A stretch of 31,041 nt of DNA, from the NCBI GenBank assembly GCA_019400425.1, contig JAFREE010000221.1:1-31041 (forward strand), written 5' to 3'. A program made the translations under genes and the position numbers. This DNA is from Hymenochaete sp. R1 (lineage: Eukaryota > Basidiomycota > Agaricomycetes > Hymenochaetales > Hymenochaetaceae). The notes under the pieces were generated by a model that was not told the origin of the DNA, did not search any database, and was given only the letters and a program-made list of their open reading frames with translations. Shown piece by piece: positions 10,140 to 20,196 of the stretch. Every line of letters starts with the position of its first letter. Position 1 is the stretch's first letter.

Positions 10140-13100
10140 ATGACCACGTACCCGCTGAGTGTTCTTCGTCGAGTGTTCGTTCGCTCTTCGCCGGAAGTTC
10201 GCCAGGAAGTCATGCAAAAATTTGTTCGAGAATGGAGAACTGGAATGGAGGAGGAAGAAGAAGCCTTTGCTGCAGCATTGCTCCGTCTCGCGGTTCGTCT
10301 TGTGATACCGTAATCTTTCTCGTTCAGTACTTACCTACCATTGTGATTTTATAGCAGTGGAACGTTCAGGCTCAAGATGTACTATGGGCCGACGCACGAC
10401 ATCGACGCTTGCCTGGCTTAAAGTCTCTGAGCGAGAAGCTTGGGTCGGCATCCAACCCTATCGATGTCGATGACTATTCCGAGTCCCTTCCGTACATGCT
10501 CGATCTATCATCAACTGGTACTATCGACGAAGATACCCTTTCGACTAGACTTGTAGAGGAGCTTTTCAAATCGATCAAACAAGCTATATCTGATCAGACA
10601 CATGGACACGAGCAAGGACAGGCGACTACTCCCCACCCGCCTCCTTCGTTGTTGTCCTTGACGGGTTTCGAAAGAGTAGACTGCCCGTCGCCCGCATCTA
10701 GTCAGCCTGTCGGTTCTTCACCCTCTCGAAATGTCCAGAATCCAGCTTCTTCACTCATAGAAGGTATGTCTCATGCAACCCATGCCGAATCGAATTACTT
10801 CCCCAGTGAAGTCCAGGCTGACCATGCTTCAAAAGTCAACCAAGGCATTCTAGTCCCACCTGCATCGACTTCGGCTCCACAGATCCCCGCTGAATTGGAA
10901 CGTCGGGTCTTCACTCATCCTGTTTTGCTTCCCCGTTCGGACGTTTGTCTCGAGCAGGTAGGGGCTGACTCCAACGTCGACGACCCTTCACCAAATGACC
11001 TCCGACCTATGATAACGCCTACTGACATTGAAGTAGACATGGATGCTGATTATGAATTAGTGGCTACGCCACTAATCACACATAATTCGCTGTCGTACCA
11101 TGCGATCTGGTCAAATAGTCCACTGTCTTCCGCTGCGCCCTCGGAAGACGCTGGGTCGAACAAGTCTATGAGCGACTTCGATAACGACCTTGAAGACGAT
11201 CAAAACTATGGCCCGTCCGAGGAAGAGGCGGGTGCAACAGCTCGAAAGCGTCGCAGAATCGTTCGAGGTCGTGCTGCAAAGAAACCACCTATTCCACCTG
11301 GAAACGGACCCGAAAGAACTTCCGAAGCCCAAAACGATGAGCAGTGCACCCTGAACGCCGACGACGCCGCGTCTGGCACTGAGGGAGTGGTCGGCGGGAG
11401 AGAAAGCGGAACTACGAATGATCTAGTCAAACGGAATAGACAGAGGGGGGGACAAAGCTCCAGGCAGTACGCCGTTTGTCGATGGGATCAACGCCGTAGC
11501 CCTCCCATACGCCGCGCAATGCTTTTTTCTAGGCCTCACTGAGAATTACGCTGCGAAGCCTTTGTTTTTATTACAGTTGAGGAAGATGAACCGAATGCTC
11601 AGAGGCGAAAAGATCGAAGTGATGTACACGACGCCTGACCGAATGGACTTCACACAAGCTTGTCGTGTTATCAAGGCAGACTCAGAGAGACAGCCCGCTG
11701 TTATCTTAAATCGTCTAATTGCCCACGTTGTACTTGCTTTGGACATTCTTGTGTGAGCTCGACAGCTTTGATTTTCGTTTCATTCAGAGGTTGAAGATCG
11801 CTCTGTTTCGAAGCATGAAGGACGCGAAAAAAATTGGCATGGGCTTTGAATGGGCACTTTTTCGCGATCAAATCAAGGCAGGAGCTTTTACTGAGTCAGA
11901 AATACCTTTCTCTCTGTTTCAGTCTTGGATTACGACCGGAGTTCGCCTGTGTGCTTTGATAGGAGCAGGTATGTGAAACTCTACAATTTCAGGCAATTTG
12001 GATTCGTGATTCAATGACGTTTCCGCTCGCTCTTAGGGACAATCAACATTCTTACGCTTCTGGCATGTAACGAAAGGCTCGTGCCTCTCATCTTCAACAA
12101 AGACCTACCGTACGATGTCATCCTTTCCGTTTGCGTGGCAATTCGTAATCTGCAGATCAAAAAACCTTCAATCAACAATCCTCTCTCGAGCGTCGAGCGA
12201 CGGAAAACCAATCAGGTGTCCCCCATTCGCCAGGACGAAGATAGTCACGAATTATCAATCGCGCTCCTTGTACGGTACTTCTTTCGAAACCTCAAGATCG
12301 TAGTTTGGATGGTGCCAGATCTAAAGCTGCCTACGTTCGGCCTTCAACAAAAAACGGGCCGACTGTTCTACAACTTCGAAAGTCTTACCGTCCCAGAGAG
12401 GCTGGCTCTTGTAACCAGGTGTCACAACGCAAAGGTCATGGGAGTGACTGATTTCTTGTTGTCGGATTGCATTTGCGAGGCAGCGTGTCAAGGGTACGTC
12501 ATCGACGATTACCTGTACAAAAAGCTTGTTGCGGAAGGTTTTTCTGAGATTGGGATACTAGTAAACCGAATCTGACCATAGAGAAAGGCAAGGGACTACC
12601 TCCGAGAAATAACGCACACGACTCGTGGAGGGATTTTGTGGATTTTTTACAAAAGGAAGACAGCAGACTTGAACACTTTCGACGAACGAACGCCCAAGGA
12701 CAAAGGGACCAAACGTCGTGGAGCATAGACATTCTTTCAGACGCCGAACTTCTTTCTGACATCGACGTTCCGTTCCGCATTGACGTCTCTGCGGCTCAAT
12801 CGCCTTTGCACATCGATGAACATGAAACAGCGGTATCTGTGGAGGATATGAAGTTGACACGGACTGTTTCGAGTGACGAAACTGAAGCCGAGGGTGTCAC
12901 TGACGAGCGACGGCGTGATCTCGAGGCGATCAAAGCTAATCTAGGCTTCCGATCACTTGATGAAGTTGCATCCTTCGTGAGTTTGCTTTATCTGTGTGTG
13001 CTTGGCTCTGCTGATCTGTTCATTCGATAGTTGCTAAATCTTAAAGTGGAAGGGAAGGGAAGAGGCACAGTGATTCGAGCGGATCCAGAGGCATCGTCAT

Positions 13101-14085
13101 ACATGTTCTACGACCCAACGATTAATCCCGAGTATGTTTCTCGGCTTCTTATATTCAATACGTCCTAATGTCCATGTAAGACGCTCCCTTCGAATTGTGG
13201 CCCGACGGGAAGAAGACGGCGAAAAAGAGATTATCGCGCAGGTATTCGCTAACATCCCGGATGAGATCAGAGAGTACGCGTATCACCGGATTCGGTACAT
13301 CCTCGGAGATCAATGGGACGACGTTAAAACTGATGAGGCTCAGGCTTTCGACTTCAAGTCGTATCATTTCGTATTTTTCTTTCGAAGAGGGCACGATGTG
13401 AGCGTGCTCCTGTGTTGAAGGGAAATTACTAACACTATCCTATAGCCCGAGAATTGGGTTGATAGAGGATGGGAGCATGAGCCAAACAAGAAAGCACGAG
13501 AAATCAATCGAAACCTTATTCAGGTGTACAGTTCGAATGAGTTCAAGGAGAACCTGTCGCTTCACCATCAGGTATCGGAAGCTCTATATCCGATTTTTCA
13601 ATGGATAACAGCAATGGTGAGACCGTATAGTGTCAATTCAAAACCTTGGCTCACCGCAATTGAAGCTTCGACAGCACTTGCCCGAATGTCACGATAAGCT
13701 GCAAATGGCTGCAGAATGTGTTCCGATGGCTGAGAGATCAAATGCCTACCCATTCACCGGTTTCGTCGTAAACATCAGCTGTCGCATAAATGCCCATAAC
13801 GACAAAGGCGACCTCATTCTCTGTGTTGTTGTTCCGGTGGGACGGTTCGAAGGAGGGGACATCGCAATGGAGGAAATACGACTCGTGCTTCGATTTACTC
13901 CATCTTGTTTTTTAGCATTTAGGTCGGACTTCATAACACACTACAATCTCGACTACGATGGCCACCGTGTATCTATTGTCATGCAGACGGACCGTTTCAT
14001 TCATTCCTCATGGCCCAAAAGAATTAAGAAGTACGCTACACTCGGAATTATAGGAACTGGCATCGAGGAGGGAGATAATTGTTAG
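10140..14085 (+). CDS. TET/JBP-type 2OG-Fe(II) dioxygenase with long N-terminal extension (1143 aa, 10 exons)
   Basis: Modelled exons: 10140-10292, 10355-11473, 11577-11750, 11788-11968, 12037-12537, 12582-12976, 13031-13131, 13181-13397, 13446-13616, 13666-14085; the frame is kept at every join. The C-terminal 150 residues carry the fungal TET/JBP double-stranded beta-helix: YPFTGFVVNIS, the HxD metal motif in INAHNDKGD (His1048, Asp1050), RFEGGD, the distal His1096 in FITHYNL, and Arg1105 in GHRVSIV for 2-oxoglutarate. All expected ligands are present. Known members oxidise 5-methylcytosine or thymine in DNA, so the likely role is DNA demethylation or epigenetic marking in the nucleus. Residues 52-424 are Ser/Asp/Glu-rich and probably disordered, with a basic cluster (RKRRRIVRGRAAKK) resembling a nuclear signal. 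Residues 425-850 are helical and unrecognised. Weak points: donors GTTTGT (11474) and GTTTTT (12538), and introns of only 37 and 44 nt. An upstream gene fused by mistake to the dioxygenase cannot be excluded. The frame is open upstream of the chosen ATG. Confidence 0.75.
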
Positions 14086-15300
14086 TTGTGAGTTTCCTGA
14101 ATCAAACTCGTAACAAGGAGAACTAATGACCCATGCTCGCGGGACAAGCCTATTTTGAAACACACGCTGTATCGATAGCTGGCATTGGAATTGACAGTGG
14201 TTTTCGAATATGTTCAGCATTTCGCGAAGGCAACACTCGCATATGTTATTTGTGCGGCTCCAATTTCCCATCATAAGTGCTCTCGTTTCCCGCAATAACA
14301 ACACTTGCTATCCCGTACGGTAGACTCATTCCCTGCTTCAATCGCGTTTTTGGACGGAAGCATCCACCTGCGTAGGCTGTATTCCCAACAGTAGACCCCA
14401 CGAGAAAAGTGGATATTCGCCGTCAAAACTTCGACAGCAATGCAAACAACAACCACCTTGCCCGTCGCACAATTTCCTGTGCAAATTCTTGAATTCAATT
14501 TGCTAACCGAGCGCAATACAGGTTTCGTATTGTTTAGTGGTCAACCTCAGCCATAAGTGGATTTAGGTAAGTCAAATGTTGAATCTCCGCGACTTACGTA
14601 ATGGTAACAAACGAACGTTTTCATCGGCGAGTTAGAAAGTGGCACGATTAATTGCGAAGAACTGGTTTTATGGGTTCTGCATTCACGGAGAGAAGTGTTT
14701 GGTAATACTATCGATATGCATTTCGGCCTCGCGCACGACAATTCAATGTGAAATCCAACAGTAGTCACCGTCGGACAATGGAAGCCCACCGTCTTGCGAC
14801 CTCGAGCTTCTCACCGAAACTTTCGACATACATCACACTGTAAGGTAAAAGTCGGATTGTAATTCGTAGACTCTAAACTCGGAGTAGAGATCAATTTCTT
14901 CTTCAACCGTGTATAATCACGTACTAACCCAGATTTCGAGTCCGGTTCGTTTTGTGGATGAAGAAAGGCCACAGATCGATGATGGATCTGCGACACATAG
15001 GAGGTCGTTAATGATATGCCCTGTTTGAGGATGATCCTTGTTTTCGATGAGAAAGAGAGCTCGTAAGTCTGCCCTTGTAGTCGCGTTTGATCATGATCGA
15101 CGGCACACGATTACAACCTTCCTAGTTGAATCCTGTTTGAGACTTTAAGTACTCTCACCGACCGCGTTCCATCGACCTCAGCAACTCCGACATACTTCAC
15201 TACCATAATGTCAATTCTTTTTGGCTGAATAAAGACCTCAAGCACATTGGACCGATTATCAAAATCGAACTCTACAACATGACTGCTTTTTTGTCAGTGA
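14086..15300. other. Region 14086-15300: no gene, contains diverged direct repeats
   Basis: No spliced gene could be built. Pieces of the region resemble each other: a block near 14388-14440 starting CCAACAGTAGACCCC resembles one near 14756-14800 starting CCAACAGTAGTCACC, and both continue with a CCGTC...CTTCGA/CCTCGA core. A block ending CTTTCGACATACATCAC near 14819-14836 resembles one ending CTCCGACATACTTCAC near 15185-15200. This suggests an old, degenerate repeated unit of several hundred bp. It begins right after the TET/JBP stop codon. Confidence 0.35.
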
Positions 15301-15309
15301 GTCGTGCTC

Positions 15310-17110
15310 GCGATTTCCGAGGGTGCGAATACAGACTCAAGACCCTAAGTCTAAGTTTAGCCACGCATAGGCACATCCTGGTGGTGGTGGCAAGGCCATC
15401 GTCAAGTATCGGGAAAGGATGCGATAAGAGCTCATGAGCCGATTTACCTATCGGATGTGGGCGTCGGGAATCTGCCTGCGGGATAACCACCTGGAGCCTC
15501 GAAATGCTGCAAAAGCTGTTGACGAGGAAAGGAGGAAGATGAAAGAGACGTAGGATGAACTAGCCATTGAAAAAGCGAGGCAAGAGAACTCCTCATTGTC
15601 GCGAGTGATGACGGTTCAAGGTCTGGAAGGCGCCGTGAAAAGGTGCATTCGAACAAAGACCGGTCGTATCACGCGGCGGGAAAAGACGGAATTAGTGCGT
15701 ATTTGAGCTCATTCATCGTCCCTAGACATTGTCTCTAATTCTACTTCACTTATGTAGCGTTTGCTGAGAACGCCCGAGCATTCTCTCGACTATTCTTCCA
15801 CCTAAGAATTTTTGGATCCGTTTCGTTTCCTAGTACGTCCACGACCATCCTCGATCTCCATTCAGCCTCACCACCCTTCGTCTCAGGTTCCGCCCTCGCC
15901 AAGCTCGGACATTCGAAAAGCGAGGCCAACATCACTCGCAGCTATGGTAGAACGATCCTTCACTAAATGCTCTCCTCCAATGCTTCCCTTTCTTATGGGC
16001 AAATCGTCGAGGTATGAGCCCGTCCGGATCAATCACTTTTCTTTCAGCTTTACAAACACAAAGAAGATAATGAGATAGTGGAGAGACTGAACGAAGCTGA
16101 GACAATGGGATGCTGGGCGATTTCCATGACTGTGGATGCAGTGGTGCCTGGATTCCCCGGGAAGGATATTATTATTGCACCGTTCGTGCTCGAAGAGGAG
16201 CGCGAGGCAGACAGGAAGGCTGCCGAGGCTGAGGGTTGAAAGGTACCTAAGCTAGATGCACCCCAAGAGAATGAGGTTGCAAGCGGATCAGGTGCGGCCG
16301 GAGTGCTGATTTCGGAGATGAATTCGAGACATGACGTGGGAGAAGGTCAGTGTTTGCATTGAAAACCGTATCTTCGATTTAACGGTCCGATCTTCTGCAG
16401 ACTATAGCGTGGTTGCGAAGCGTCACAAACCTTCCGGTTATGATAAAAGGTTTGAAAAATCACTTATTCGTTACATGTCATCGTAGGTGAGGTAGCCTTT
16501 TAGGTATTCAATGCGCAGAAGATGCTGTTTCGGCGGCTGAAGCAGTCGTTGACAGGGTCATTATCTCAAATCACGAACGTCGACATTTGGACTTGTACGT
16601 GACTCTACTATGACCTAGTGCCATATATCTAACATCATCCAGTTCTCTTCCGTCTATCGATGTACTGTACCGGCCCAAAAGCAGAGACCTGACATATTCA
16701 GCAAGATTGATGGTATGGCAATCGGCGTTGTTTCTTTCTTGCGACGCATATTTTCACCTTGTATTCTAAATAGACGAAGATGTTCAGGTCCCATTAGCCA
16801 GCTTTTTCTTCTCTTTGTTACGTGTAATGTTACTAACTTTCTGTTCATAGATATTGTCAAAGGCGTGTACCTTGGAGCAAAAGCATTAAGGATTGGATGC
16901 CTAATTTTGTATGCACAAAGTGTAAGGGCATGCTTGATTCTCCCCGTTGAAACATTCGTTCATCCCTTTTGTTTAGGTAAACGGAGATAAAAACGTGGAG
17001 AAATTGGTGGAAGTAATTGGAAGAGAAAATGGTCGTCGTATGCGGCACCTAGAAACGGCGAAGGTCTGAAACCTTGTTCCTGAGATGGCGAGCGCTCTTG
17101 ATAGCTTTGA
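15310..17110 (+). pseudogene. CYB2: Flavocytochrome b2 (L-lactate:cytochrome c oxidoreductase), decayed copy 1
   Basis: Family motifs occur in the right order but in shifting frames. First comes a cytochrome b5-like heme segment with HPGG at 15374-15385, then GKDAIRAHEPI in another frame. A charged linker follows (VDEERRKMKET, then a TAG at 15551-15553). After a 63-nt intron (15695-15757) comes the FMN-dehydrogenase core: FAENARAFSRLFF, FVSGSALAKLGH, FFQLYKHKED, AISMTVDAVVPG and EREADRK. Later exons give IAWLRSVTNLPVMIKG (16401-16448), GIQCAEDAVSAAEA, then ISNHERRHLDL, RPDIFSKID, IVKGVYLGAKALRIG and NLVPEM. The native enzyme is a mitochondrial intermembrane-space protein that oxidises L-lactate and reduces cytochrome c. 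In the active-site loop the His (16572-16574) is kept, but the usual GG of SNHGGR reads ER. Several stops (15551, about 16240, 17066) and frameshifts mark it as a pseudogene. Retained introns rule out a retrocopy. Confidence 0.85.
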
Positions 17111-17480
17111 TCTATGATGACATTCGGAGTCCTACTCTTTTTACACTTAGATTGAGAAAGTGGGCTTGCAGCCTTCCAGTGCGACATGGTGAATGAGTAT
17201 TGGGTTGTACTATGTTGACGTGGATCCCGGGTTCTTGTTTTTGGTTTGTTTTAACGAGGATATCAATGTGATTAAATGCAATACAATAGCTTCTTTTAAA
17301 GAACGACAGTCATGACAGTTCTGAAGAAAGTAAGAGATGTTGAGCACTCTCAGGGCAAGTATACTATTCTATTCAGTTTCTCATAGCGGCGCGCTGTGAT
17401 TTCATCTGAGTCGGTCTAGATCTCCCGCGCCTCCGCTTTCTCTCCCGTAACTGCAGTGCCCATCATCGCCTATAGGCAGC
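17110..17480. other. Spacer between CYB2 relic and CHS relic
   Basis: No coding-like stretch is seen. The segment separates the C-terminal remnant of the first flavocytochrome b2 copy from the promoter-proximal end of the chitin synthase pseudogene. Confidence 0.4.
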
Positions 17481-17486
17481 AGCACA

Positions 17487-17497
17487 ATATATATATT
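17487..17497 (+). promoter_or_regulatory. Possible TATA box of the CHS pseudogene
   Basis: ATATATATATT lies about 30-40 bp upstream of the ATG at 17528, followed by a pyrimidine-rich stretch (TCTTCCCTTTTCGTCTTT). The position is close to the ATG, so it would imply a very short leader. This is suggestive only. Confidence 0.3.
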
Positions 17498-17527
17498 CTT
17501 CCCTTTTCGTCTTTGACGACCGTCGTC

Positions 17528-18720
17528 ATGACCTACTTCCCAGATGTAAGCTTGCAATAACTTGATGATAACTCTGACAGTATCTCGTGCAGTCAAACGG
17601 TCGCCAACAAGGGCAGGTATTACCCTCATGGTGGCTACCCACAACAGCCTACACAATTTCATGGTCCCCCAGTCTCGAGAATCCACCGTATGGCCAGTCG
17701 ACATCACCTCTACATGACCCATTCGCAACACCCGACGTATGGACAGTATGTACCCACCACCTCTACCTCCATCGTCTACATGCCACCTCATACCCCCCAA
17801 ATACCACCGTGACCTCGACTATTCAACGGTTCGATTCGTAGCTCTCTACCACCTTTTCACCCACTTTACGACACATACAATCCATATCAACATCAGTCAC
17901 CTCCGCAGCAATACAATATCATTTGGGACTGGACCGTGCGGCGGGGGCAGGCGTCACGGTGACGATCCAGGGGCCCGACAGCAATCGTTTCAGCCAGCAT
18001 ACTGTAAAGATCGATCGTGAGGGAGATGACGATAATGATGACTTGGGTGACACGCTTCTCTAAAGAGGGGAGTCTCAACTGCAGGCGTCGTGCCGGCGCC
18101 GTTCACGGGAAGCTTCACGGACAACGCAGGAGACTACGGGCACACCACCGAAGGGGGTTATGACGACAACACAAACATCCGTTACGGGCACATTCCTCAA
18201 TGAGTTCCGCGTCTGTACGAGACGATGACGATGTACAATGAGAATGACGAGTTGTTCTGTCGGATTCCGACCGTCCGTGCACCTCTCTGGAACGTTGGTG
18301 ATTGATTCTACCAAGACGGCGTAGCGAAAATTGTTGTGAACAAGAACCCGGTCGTGGTTCACATTCACGAATATACTGTATAACATAGAGTGCGTTTCTT
18401 CATATTCAAGTTTGATCTTATTCTCATTTTAATTTCTCGCAAAAAAGTCTCCGTCACGTTCAGTAAGACCAAAGGCGCCAAAAGGGGCATAATTCCCATC
18501 CAGATACTCCTCCGCCTCAAAGAAAACAACCAAATACAGATTAACTCTTACCGCTGGTTCTTCAACGCCTTCGGTTCACACCTCGTACCAAATGTCTGTG
18601 CCCTCCTTGAAGTCGGCACGCAGCCTGGTCCGACTTCCATTTACCATCTTTGGAAAACGTTCAATATTGACTCGAACGTCGGTGGTGTGAGAGGAGAGAT
18701 CATTGCTTTGAAAGGATAGT
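17528..18720 (+). pseudogene. CHS: Chitin synthase, truncated pseudogene (N-terminal half)
   Basis: The start is visible: ATG at 17528, an 18-nt first exon, an intron at 17546-17592 (GTAAGC...GTGCAG), then a Pro/Gln/Tyr-rich region (YYPHGGYPQQPTQF; YNPYQHQSPPQQYN) typical of fungal chitin synthase N-termini. Conserved chitin synthase motifs follow: IRYGHIPQ then a TGA at 18201-18203, MTMYNENDELFCR, a TGA at 18303-18305, YQDGVAK, and HIHEYT. Next comes an intron of about 65 nt, and then the long conserved block with [30 protein letters not shown] and [12 protein letters not shown], ending in TAG near 18718. About 70-plus residues normally found between FCRTMHG and YQDG are deleted. Everything beyond ALKG is absent, including the catalytic EDR and QRRRW motifs and the membrane helices. 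The native enzyme polymerises GlcNAc from UDP-GlcNAc at the plasma membrane; this copy cannot. Confidence 0.9.
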
Positions 18721-18734
18721 GGGATTCACAATCA

Positions 18735-19115
18735 TTCACATTTGAGCTCATCTATTCCTATTTTTTTTCTGCCGCTATTTTGACTATGTAGCACTTGCAG
18801 AAAACTCCCGAGCTGTCTTCTGACCGAACCTCTGCCCCATTTCTGTGCGTGACACATTCACGACTATTCACGGATTCCCTTCATCTCTACTATCAAGTTG
18901 TTTTGTCTCCGGCACTGCGCTCGCTGATTTTGGTCATCCAGAGGGCGAAGTCAACGTCACTCGTGTCTGCCGCAGAGCCAATCTCATCCAAATAATCTCC
19001 TCCGAGTCCAACGCCTTCCTTTGATCTGGTCCGTCTCCATCCCGCTCAGCGATCTTTCTTCCAGCTTGGCAAGCATAAGGACGATAAAACGGCATTGGTG
19101 AGATTAACAGAAGCC
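18735..19115 (+). pseudogene. CYB2: Flavocytochrome b2 fragment, decayed copy 2
   Basis: The fragment begins inside an intron that resembles the one at 15695-15757 of copy 1: both carry the 12-mer ATTTGAGCTCAT (15701-15712 and 18740-18751) and end in TATGTAG. The following exon gives LAENSRAVF (copy 1: FAENARAFS), FVSGTALADFGHPEGEVNVTR (copy 1: FVSGSALAKLGH...EANITR) and, after frameshifts, FQLGKHKDDK...RLTEAE (copy 1: FQLYKHKEDN...RLNEAE). In places it is closer to the family consensus than copy 1 (GHPEGEV), so neither copy is simply derived from the other. Homology ends near 19115. Stops and frame changes are frequent. It is fused upstream to the chitin synthase relic. Confidence 0.8.
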
Positions 19116-20196
19116 GAGTAACCAGTATCTATCAGAACACCTTCCAGATGACTTTGAAAAAATGCGCAATGACCTTGTCAGGTCTAATTGCATTGCAATG
19201 GTGGGTGCTTTCCTCTCGATGCATGATTCATTTGTTTATTTTGTTTTATTTTGCTGAGGATGAGATTTATGTTTCCGCTCTTAACCGCATTGTGATAACC
19301 GGCTGCTACAATCTTTCCTGCAAGTCCGTCTATCATCCATTCCTCTGCTTAGGGCTGATAGCTTCTGTCACAGATGACATTGTAGAGATTCGCGTTCCAT
19401 CCCTGAAGGAGAAGACCAAGTTTAAGGTTTTCCTCGCTCGAAGTCGTCTCGTCTTCCGCTAAGTTCGAGACCATCCCAGCTCGGAGACGCGGTAACGGTC
19501 TTGAAAGTATCAGCGAACGAGTTCCTGTCGAGCTCGATCGTCTCAACTCGAAAACACCTCGCTTTAAAACATTCCATCTCCAAGTCCACTTCTCGTATTT
19601 GCAACTTTCGCCTGATCTTTTTTCGGACCAGGCCATTTTCTTGAGAAAGTCATCATCCCCGTTACCTTGTGTCGATGTCGTGTTGTCGAAAGCATGGCTC
19701 GATAGTCACCGGGAGCCATGGACAGATCGCAAATATATATTCAAGCAATGTGGGAATTGGTTCACGCCATGAAGCGGATGACCCGCTTAAAGCCTGAAGT
19801 AAGAAAAGTTGTTGTCGCCAAACTTTGGCGTTCCCGTACTGACCAATTGCAGCAAGTGGTGAGTAAATGCACGGACATCGGCCCATGTGCTCGTAGGTGC
19901 AATGTGGCAACGACTGTAACTCGTATTTGTCGTTGTAAGTTGAGCCGGAGCTTGTCGAATGCGACCGCTGTAGGGGTGCTCGTTCTACTCAAGAGACCAT
20001 TTTTTGGAGTGTGGATGACGATGGTGAGAACAATTAGCGCGTGATACTGCATTTCTATTCAACACAGAAGGTGGTAAACTGGCGGTTTGTCAAGGGCAAG
20101 GAAGTCACAAATCAACTAGAGTCGACAAAGTGTGACGATCAAGGGGAATCGAATTTCAAGCTGGAGATCACTACGCCTCGCACCCCACACAAGTAA
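19116..20196 (+). pseudogene. Unrecognised decayed gene fragment
   Basis: Several coding-like stretches follow one another in different frames: DDFEKMRNDLVRSN (about 19152-19193); a run of about 115 codons from about 19410 to 19770 including SLEVVSSSAKFETIPARR, LSPDLFSDQAIFLRK and VVLSKAWLDSHREPWTDRKY; an overlapping continuation one frame over, MWELVHAMKRMTRLKPEVRK (19748-19807); and a final exon-like piece, KVVNWRFVKGKEVTNQLES, ending in TAA near 20196. Frame changes at DNA positions where the protein text continues smoothly suggest indels in a former gene. I do not recognise the family. It could be part of whatever unit carried the neighbouring CYB2 fragment. Confidence 0.4.
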
